Below are positions 44,691 to 49,214 of a stretch of 49,214 nucleotides of DNA, piece by piece (the first letter of the stretch is position 1; each line of letters opens with the position of its first letter). The DNA is from Planctomycetota bacterium (GTDB taxonomy: Bacteria > Planctomycetota > Phycisphaerae > UBA1845). The notes under the pieces are model-generated. The model did no database searches, was not told the DNA's origin, and worked only from the letters and a program-made list of their open reading frames with translations. A program made the translations under genes and the position numbers. The stretch spans positions 1-49,214 of the forward strand of contig JAUWWQ010000031.1 of the NCBI GenBank assembly GCA_030616775.1. Reading direction: 5' to 3'.

Positions 44691-46049
44691 ATGAACGATT
44701 GGCTGGAAGCAGAGCAGCGCATCGAGCGGGCTCAGCAGTTATCCGAATCGCAGCGGTGGGAGGAAGCCCTCGCCGAGATTGACGTTGCTCTTTCGATCAA
44801 CCCCAACAACGCCATGTGGCATGCACATCGCGGGTATATCCTGGAGGAGCTCGATCGCTTTGAGGAGGCGGCCCAAGCCTATGGGGCAGCCCTCGAACTC
44901 GAGCCCGGCGATCGCGATGTGGCTGTCGCCCTCGGCGTCAACCTGGCTCGCTTAGGCCGCTTCAGCCGGGCGTTGGAGATCTTCGGGGAGCTGGCGAAGG
45001 TATATCCGGGTTTTGAGCCGGCTTATTGTCACCGGATCGGCATCTACGCTGAACTCGGCCAGCATGACAAAGCCGAGGAGATGTTCTACCTTGCACAGGA
45101 ACTCGACGAGACCTCGCCGCACAGCTTCTTCCACATGGGTGTCTCACTGGCGGCCCGAGAGCGGTTCGATCGAGCGATCTACTGCTGGCAGCGCGTGCTG
45201 GAGTTGTCCCCGGAGTACATCGGGGTCAACCGGCTCATCGCCCAGGCCTATCGGGCCCAGGGGAGACTTGATCTCGCCAAGGAGTACTACCTCCGTGAGG
45301 TTCGCGATGACCCCGGCAACACCGATCTTATGTACGAGCTGGCCGAGCTGACTGTCGAAGCCGGTGAGTTGGCGATGGCGGCCGCCAAGTTCGCTCAGAT
45401 CGTGGAGCTCGATCCGGAACATGTGGAGTCCCATTTCGCCCTCGGTAAGATCTGGCTGCTTCGGGATCAACCCGGGAAAGCGCTGGCCTGCTTCGAGGCG
45501 ATACAGTCAATCACACCCGGCGAGGGTGATCTACCACAGTTTGAAGCCAAGCTCGGCGAAGCATTGGTCCAGCTCGGGCGGTTCGCCGAGGCCCGCAAGC
45601 AGCTCGATATCGCAGTGGAAAAGGATCCCGGCACGACGGACACCCATCTGTTGCTGGGCAACTGTCTGCTGGCCATGGACAAACTTGGTGAGGCGGGTGA
45701 TGTGTTCCGCCGTGTGCTGGCGTCGGATGCTGAGAATGCCGTTGCCCATCACCGATTGGGCATTTGTCTGATCCGGCAGGGACGTCACGCCGCGGGACTG
45801 GACCATTTTCTGCACGCCATCCGAGCCAGGCCCGATTTTGGACCAGCCATGTATATGGCGGTTTTGGCCCATCTGCACTTGGCCCAGTGGCGTGAGGCGC
45901 GGTCCATGTTGCGTCGTGCCATGCGGCGTTACCCGGAGAACGCGGATCTGCGGCAGCTCGGGAAGCGGGTCTGGCGTTATCGGCTGCGGCATAGCCTGCA
46001 TAGGGTGTTCGGGCTTCTAGAAGGTCCGTTCGGGAGCCGTCACGCGTAG
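44691..46049 (+). CDS. Tetratricopeptide-repeat protein
   Basis: A 452-residue protein made almost entirely of TPR units, about eleven to twelve in a row (ALAEIDVALSINPNNAMWHAHRG, EAAQAYGAALELEPGDRDVAVALG, AIYCWQRVLELSPEY, ALACFEAIQSITPGEGD). The Asn/Pro capping and hydrophobic pattern are typical. A short Arg-rich C-terminus follows (VWRYRLRHSLHRVF). There is no signal peptide, so it is a cytoplasmic scaffold. Partners are unknown. It has its own promoter with TATAAT about 50 nt upstream. Confidence 0.88.
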   Translation: MNDWLEAEQRIERAQQLSESQRWEEALAEIDVALSINPNNAMWHAHRGYILEELDRFEEAAQAYGAALELEPGDRDVAVALGVNLARLGRFSRALEIFGELAKVYPGFEPAYCHRIGIYAELGQHDKAEEMFYLAQELDETSPHSFFHMGVSLAARERFDRAIYCWQRVLELSPEYIGVNRLIAQAYRAQGRLDLAKEYYLREVRDDPGNTDLMYELAELTVEAGELAMAAAKFAQIVELDPEHVESHFALGKIWLLRDQPGKALACFEAIQSITPGEGDLPQFEAKLGEALVQLGRFAEARKQLDIAVEKDPGTTDTHLLLGNCLLAMDKLGEAGDVFRRVLASDAENAVAHHRLGICLIRQGRHAAGLDHFLHAIRARPDFGPAMYMAVLAHLHLAQWREARSMLRRAMRRYPENADLRQLGKRVWRYRLRHSLHRVFGLLEGPFGSRHA

Positions 46050-46206
46050 TCACCCTAAGTTGCCAAAAACTGCGAAGAAGAGAAGAATAGGGCATTGGAC
46101 GCATAGTGGACGCGTGTGGCAGCCGTTATGTTATGTGTGGATCGGTGATCTCAGTGGCGCGGCACCGGTCGGTTGCCCCCTTGCAACCCGGACAGTTTCC
46201 GTTTGT

Positions 46207-46212
46207 TATAAT
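46207..46212 (+). promoter_or_regulatory. TATAAT -10 box before the secreted Lys-rich gene
   Basis: A perfect TATAAT lies about 80 nt before the start at 46292. The -35 is uncertain: TTGCAA is 20 nt upstream. It resembles the arrangement before the TPR gene. Confidence 0.45.
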
Positions 46213-46291
46213 CTGGGAGCGGGAGCAACCATTAAGAGCTTGAGTGCCCCAATGGGACGTGAGTGTGGATATGGGGCGTAGGTATTACACC

Positions 46292-47398
46292 ATGACTTTG
46301 CGAAAACGAGCAGTCTGTGCGCTCGGTGGATGCGTCATTTTCTGGAGCGGCGCAGGGCGGGCGGAAGAACCGGAAAAGGTGAAAAAGCCGGAGAAGCCGG
46401 CCATAGTGGATGCAACGGAAGCGCTTGATTCCGGCAAAACCCCGGCTGCCGCAACGATTGACCGGATCATGGAGCAAGCGGTTCGGAACATCGCGGCCCG
46501 GTACAATCTCAACGACGTCCAGGCCGAGGAAACCGACAAGCTCATGAAACGCGAGGTGTATCGTTTCCTCATTGAGCACGAAAATGAGGTCTGGCCGATC
46601 ATTCGTGATCTGCTCAAGTGGCAGCTCCAGACGCCGGACGATCCTGAGAAGATGATGGATATCGGCAAGGCGGCTGGGCCGCTTGCTAAACTTGCCGAAG
46701 AGGCGATCTACCGATCGAACGAGGAGTGGGGGCTGATCCTGACCCCCGAACAGAAACGGGTGCACGACTTTGACCTGACCGAGATGAGAAAGACCTTCGA
46801 AGAGATCCATCAAAACTTCGCCGAATGGGAGGCAGGCCGCCCGACCGAGAAGGGCATCGTCCCGGATCCTCAAATTGCCGGGCGTGATCCGCCTCGCCCT
46901 CCCCGGCCGCCGAAGGGTCGTCTCCCCGATCCAGAGGTGGAGATTTTCGATCCCAACCAGATCTTTGAGACGCTTGTCGAAGAGTTTATCAAAGAGTATG
47001 GGCTGGACGAGGGGCAGATCACCTCAGCCCGCTCAATCCTCGAGGAGTTCAAAGTCAAGGCAAATGACTTTCGAGAAGCGAAGAAAGTGGAGTTTGCGAA
47101 GATCGCGCTGAAGCAGCAGGAGGCAATGGTTGACCGAGACCTCGACACCATCAAAAAAGCGCGAGCGGACCAGAAGAAGCTCCTTAGACCAGTTTACGAA
47201 CTCTCTGCAGAAATGCACGATCGGTTGGAGAAATTGTTGACTACGGCGCAGATTCAGCGCCATGCGGAGAGAAGTAAACGTGCTGATGAGAAACCCAAGG
47301 CCTCAAAGGTAACGAAGAAAACGTCGCCTAAGAAGAGCAAGCCCTCGGAAGGCGAATCGAGCGAGTCCGGCTCGCAGGCCAAGAGCGACAAAGGTTGA
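46292..47398 (+). CDS. Secreted/periplasmic helical protein with Lys-rich tail, hypothetical
   Basis: A 368-residue protein from ATG 46292; ATG 46271 is an in-frame alternative. A signal peptide (KRAVCALGGCVIFWSGAGRA, cleaved before EE) is present. The body is largely alpha-helical, with two similar regions, 60-190 and 215-330 (AARYNLNDVQAEETDKLMKR, KEYGLDEGQITSARSILEEF), separated by a Pro-rich linker (DPPRPPRPPKGRLPDPEV). The two regions may be an ancient duplication (Y-L-DxxQ-xxA). The tail is Lys/Ser-rich (KKTSPKKSKPSEGESSES). Function unknown; no recognised family. Confidence 0.7.
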   Translation: MTLRKRAVCALGGCVIFWSGAGRAEEPEKVKKPEKPAIVDATEALDSGKTPAAATIDRIMEQAVRNIAARYNLNDVQAEETDKLMKREVYRFLIEHENEVWPIIRDLLKWQLQTPDDPEKMMDIGKAAGPLAKLAEEAIYRSNEEWGLILTPEQKRVHDFDLTEMRKTFEEIHQNFAEWEAGRPTEKGIVPDPQIAGRDPPRPPRPPKGRLPDPEVEIFDPNQIFETLVEEFIKEYGLDEGQITSARSILEEFKVKANDFREAKKVEFAKIALKQQEAMVDRDLDTIKKARADQKKLLRPVYELSAEMHDRLEKLLTTAQIQRHAERSKRADEKPKASKVTKKTSPKKSKPSEGESSESGSQAKSDKG

Positions 47399-47684
47399 CA
47401 CTCTGGGGGTTCCGTCTGGTTCGATCAGCACGCAAGTGATTCCTCTCTGTCGATGTCCATCCTGTTCGTCACGCTTTCCTGCTGGCCTCATGACCGGTCG
47501 GTATTGTTCAACGCGTGCTGAATATATGTGGCGTATACGGCTATAGGACGTCACCCACTCGCCGTCCATCTCCAACGTTTGCCTACGGTCATTGCGAATC
47601 CTAACATCTGATTGGGGTGCGATGTGCTTCGTGCTGTCGTCGAGCCCGGCCCGGCGGCGGCATGGTCACTGGTGATGCAGGTGT

Positions 47685-48236
47685 ATGATGGAGTCGATCA
47701 GACGGGACCATCCTCTCCGGCGTTTGTTTGCGGGACTTGTCGAATACGCCTTTTGCACAGAAGTGGGGATGTGCGACCCGGTCCTTACCGAGTATGTCGT
47801 GGATCTGCTGGTCAGCTTCACCCACGTCGATCGGCTTCACGCGATCCGAAACGCTCAAGGTAAGCACCTGGAGCATATAGCCGCCATGTTGACGGTCCTG
47901 TCTGATGAACAGCCAGTGACTCCCGTGGATCGCGACCGAACGATGTATCGGAATATCGGCGACTACACTCTGTTCTGGGCCGGCGTCTATCCGGAGCAGC
48001 TCAGACGGTCCAGCCGGAACCCGTCCGACGTGTTGCTCGACTACGTGTCCCAGGGGAAGCGCTCCTACGCGATCGTTTCCCAGCTCGCCGGGGAGGACGA
48101 TGCCCCGCCCTCCTCATTGTTTCGCCACCTGAGCGAGGACTTCGAGTTTTGCCTTTACGGTCTGGGTCTCGTCCGACGCGGGTGGGAGCAGACCGAAAGC
48201 GCCACTGGGCGGTGCGGCGGGGAGCTGCTGTATTGA
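47685..48236 (+). CDS. Conserved hypothetical protein
   Basis: A 183-residue soluble protein. Motifs I recall from conserved hypotheticals in planctomycetes and other bacteria are YVVDLLVSFTHVDRLHAIRN, IGDYTLFWAGVYPEQLRR and DYVSQGKRSYAIVSQL. It is probably an all-alpha fold. No catalytic motif is visible. The ATG is one of two adjacent codons, with only a weak ribosome site. It precedes the tRNA region by 185 nt. Confidence 0.75.
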   Translation: MMESIRRDHPLRRLFAGLVEYAFCTEVGMCDPVLTEYVVDLLVSFTHVDRLHAIRNAQGKHLEHIAAMLTVLSDEQPVTPVDRDRTMYRNIGDYTLFWAGVYPEQLRRSSRNPSDVLLDYVSQGKRSYAIVSQLAGEDDAPPSSLFRHLSEDFEFCLYGLGLVRRGWEQTESATGRCGGELLY

Positions 48237-48420
48237 TCGCATACAACAGGGCGAAGGGCCGTTGCCAAGTTGAAGGCTGTGGAGGGCGCCTGGTCCACAA
48301 TATCTGATTCAACCAACCGATATCACCGCGGAACGGCAAGGCAGCCGATATTGACTTGCCGGCTCGATACGCTACGTTACAGCCTCGACCGTAAGCGGGA
48401 GCGATGCTCAACTACGAGGA

Positions 48421-48537
48421 TTCCCCGATAGCTCAATTGGTAGAGCGAGTCCCGATGTCCATCGGGATTAACCGTTGGCGGGAACGGGGACGACAAGCGG
48501 GAGAACTTTTCCCCGATAGCTCAATTGGTAGAGCGAG
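48421..48537 (+). repeat. 29-bp direct repeat of the tRNA-Asn 5' half
   Basis: The sequences at 48421-48449 and 48509-48537 are identical and offset by 88 bp. The second copy belongs to the functional tRNA; the first is the pseudogene. This could be an attachment-site duplication. Confidence 0.75.
48422..48491 (+). pseudogene. tRNA-Asn pseudogene with hairpin in place of the anticodon arm
   Basis: The first 28 nt from 48422 are identical to the intact tRNA-Asn 88 nt downstream (acceptor strand, D-arm and start of the anticodon stem). The sequence then changes to a perfect 7-bp hairpin (TCCCGAT-GTCC-ATCGGGA), picks up TTAACCG from the anticodon side, and ends in CGGGGA that could still pair with the 5' acceptor strand. 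The T-arm is destroyed, so it cannot be functional. Confidence 0.7.
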
Positions 48538-48582
48538 CGGCTGTTAACCGCTAGGTTGTAGGTTCGAGTCCTACTCGGGGAG
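48510..48582 (+). tRNA. tRNA-Asn (anticodon GTT)
   Basis: A complete 73-nt cloverleaf: acceptor TCCCCGA/TCGGGGA, D-arm GCTC...GAGC, anticodon stem AGCGG/CCGCT with loop CTGTTAA (GTT at 48543-48545), 5-nt variable loop, T-arm GTAGG-TTCGAGT-CCTAC. The discriminator is G and no CCA is encoded. All pairs are Watson-Crick. Confidence 0.95.
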
Positions 48583-48999
48583 GTTCGCGGCCCGGAACGG
48601 GCCGCTTCCCTCCGTGGTTGACGCCGCCGGGTCGCATTTCCGAGTTCCGCGCGTTTCGTAAGTTGCGAACGGGTCCGGCTTTGCGGTAACGGCCGCGTTT
48701 CGTCGCGATCCTCTCTGTTTCGTTGCACGCCCTCGTGCGTCTTGGACCTGCCACGAAACGAGATCCAACGCGTGCGTTCCTCTCCATTTCGCCCATGATT
48801 TCGCGTTCCGTGGTTAACTGCCGCGATCTTGGTCGTCGGAAAGGACAGCTGACCGGTCGACGAATCGTGTCATGTCGTTTCGCCGTCCTGCCTATCCTCG
48901 GCCGAAGGCAGACCATTTGAGCATCGTCCTACCCTTTCGAATGAATACTTTTGCGTGGCATGGCTTTCTTCGGGTGGCGCACTTCACGGTTCACGTTGA
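48583..48999. other. Region downstream of tRNA-Asn, no supported gene
   Basis: About 420 bp without a credible gene. Minus-strand frames here read through the tRNA and give the well-known artefactual GLEPTT and YQLSYRGK endings, so they are rejected. The terminator-like hairpin at 48587-48605 is the only clear structure. Confidence 0.5.
48587..48605 (+). terminator. Terminator-like hairpin after tRNA-Asn
   Basis: GCGGCCC-GGAAC-GGGCCGC is a perfect 7-bp GC stem immediately 3' of the tRNA. The following TTCCC is too poor in T for a classical intrinsic terminator, so the call is tentative. Confidence 0.45.
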
Positions 49000-49214
49000 T
49001 CATAATGCCGAGGATCGTCGTTGTACTTGAGAAAGCCGGCGCTCCAACTCCTCAAGCTGTTCGATCGACGGCGAAGCTGCGACTAGTGGTCGCAACTGTC
49101 GCTCGGTCAGCCGCGGGCAACGCATTGGGTCGGCGAGCAACAGCGTTTCCAGGAGGGCGGGAGGCAAACGAAGGAGGCGCATGATTTGGCTGACGCGGGC
49201 CCGCGTCATGCCGA
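49000..49214 (-). CDS. Fragment of HTH protein resembling phage recombinase/ParB-type regions
   Basis: The frame is open to the window edge, so its start lies to the right. It ends at 49000. The visible part has MTRARVSQIMRLLRLPPALL, a helix-turn-helix-like segment that, from memory, follows the catalytic region in some serine-recombinase-associated and ParB-like proteins (VTRARVSQI-LL-L-P), then LTERQLRPLV and LEELERRLSQ. Function is uncertain, though a mobile-element origin is plausible given the nearby duplicated tRNA. Confidence 0.5.
   Translation of the reverse strand, partial: GMTRARVSQIMRLLRLPPALLETLLLADPMRCPRLTERQLRPLVAASPSIEQLEELERRLSQVQRRSSAL

Noticed and set aside
48468-48916. Minus-strand frames of 86 and 121 residues ending in YQLSYRGK-type and GLEPTT sequences
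   Set aside because: These sequences are the well-known artefact of translating a tRNA gene and its flank in reverse; the tRNA-Asn lies inside the frames.

Overview
The window looks like a chromosomal segment from a member of the Planctomycetota or a close relative, from an anaerobic to microaerophilic lineage. The assignment rests on an inferred signature, since no rRNA is present: a secreted protein with a dockerin-like segment and Cys-rich tandem repeats (112-1743), a conserved hypothetical pair of planctomycete type (7472-8994), an ExeA-type ATPase, a VIT/vWA secreted protein, and a membrane protein with a CxxC...CxxC ribbon. LptE- and BamD-like genes argue for an outer membrane. Base composition is moderately GC-rich throughout, with no obvious composition break.

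Layout. 1-5244: an unidentified C-terminal fragment, the Cys-rich repeat protein (probably lacking its original N-terminus), a DUF2723-type membrane glycosyltransferase on the minus strand, a sulfotransferase and a PlsC acyltransferase. 5342-6973 (minus): a catabolic-type acetolactate synthase. 7472-8994: two overlapping conserved hypotheticals, the second a lipoprotein. 9279-12962: a 1227-residue ATPase/coiled-coil fusion. 13040-14391: a gene remnant, then two small heat-shock proteins, the first behind a sigma-54-like promoter.

14554-33325 is the heart of the window. nifU-nifS (minus) diverge from a long run of plus-strand genes headed by a PerR-like regulator: ferritin, two stand-alone ferritin-like proteins, a rubredoxin/helical protein, typical 2-Cys peroxiredoxin, rubrerythrin, a metal-efflux permease with a C-terminal HMA domain, rubredoxin plus flavodiiron protein, MntP, a second (53-residue) rubredoxin, a ZIP transporter, cytochrome bd (cydAB), a ten-heme NapC/NirT-type cytochrome, a PrxQ/Bcp peroxiredoxin, and the two-subunit 2-oxoacid:ferredoxin oxidoreductase KorAB. 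Together they make an oxygen- and peroxide-detoxification, iron-storage, metal-balance and Fe-S-repair island that could protect oxygen-sensitive ferredoxin metabolism. A 29-bp inverted-repeat operator with a good Fur/PerR-box resemblance lies between nifU and perR.

33371-49214: a Kef-type antiporter; a minus-strand bamD-lptE-ftsH cluster; a zinc-dependent dehydrogenase; small hypotheticals; a VIT/vWA secreted protein; a TPR protein; a secreted Lys-rich protein; a conserved hypothetical; tRNA-Asn(GTT), preceded by a broken duplicate of itself; and, at the right edge, a fragment of an HTH recombinase-like protein. No CRISPR array, rRNA or complete insertion sequence was seen.
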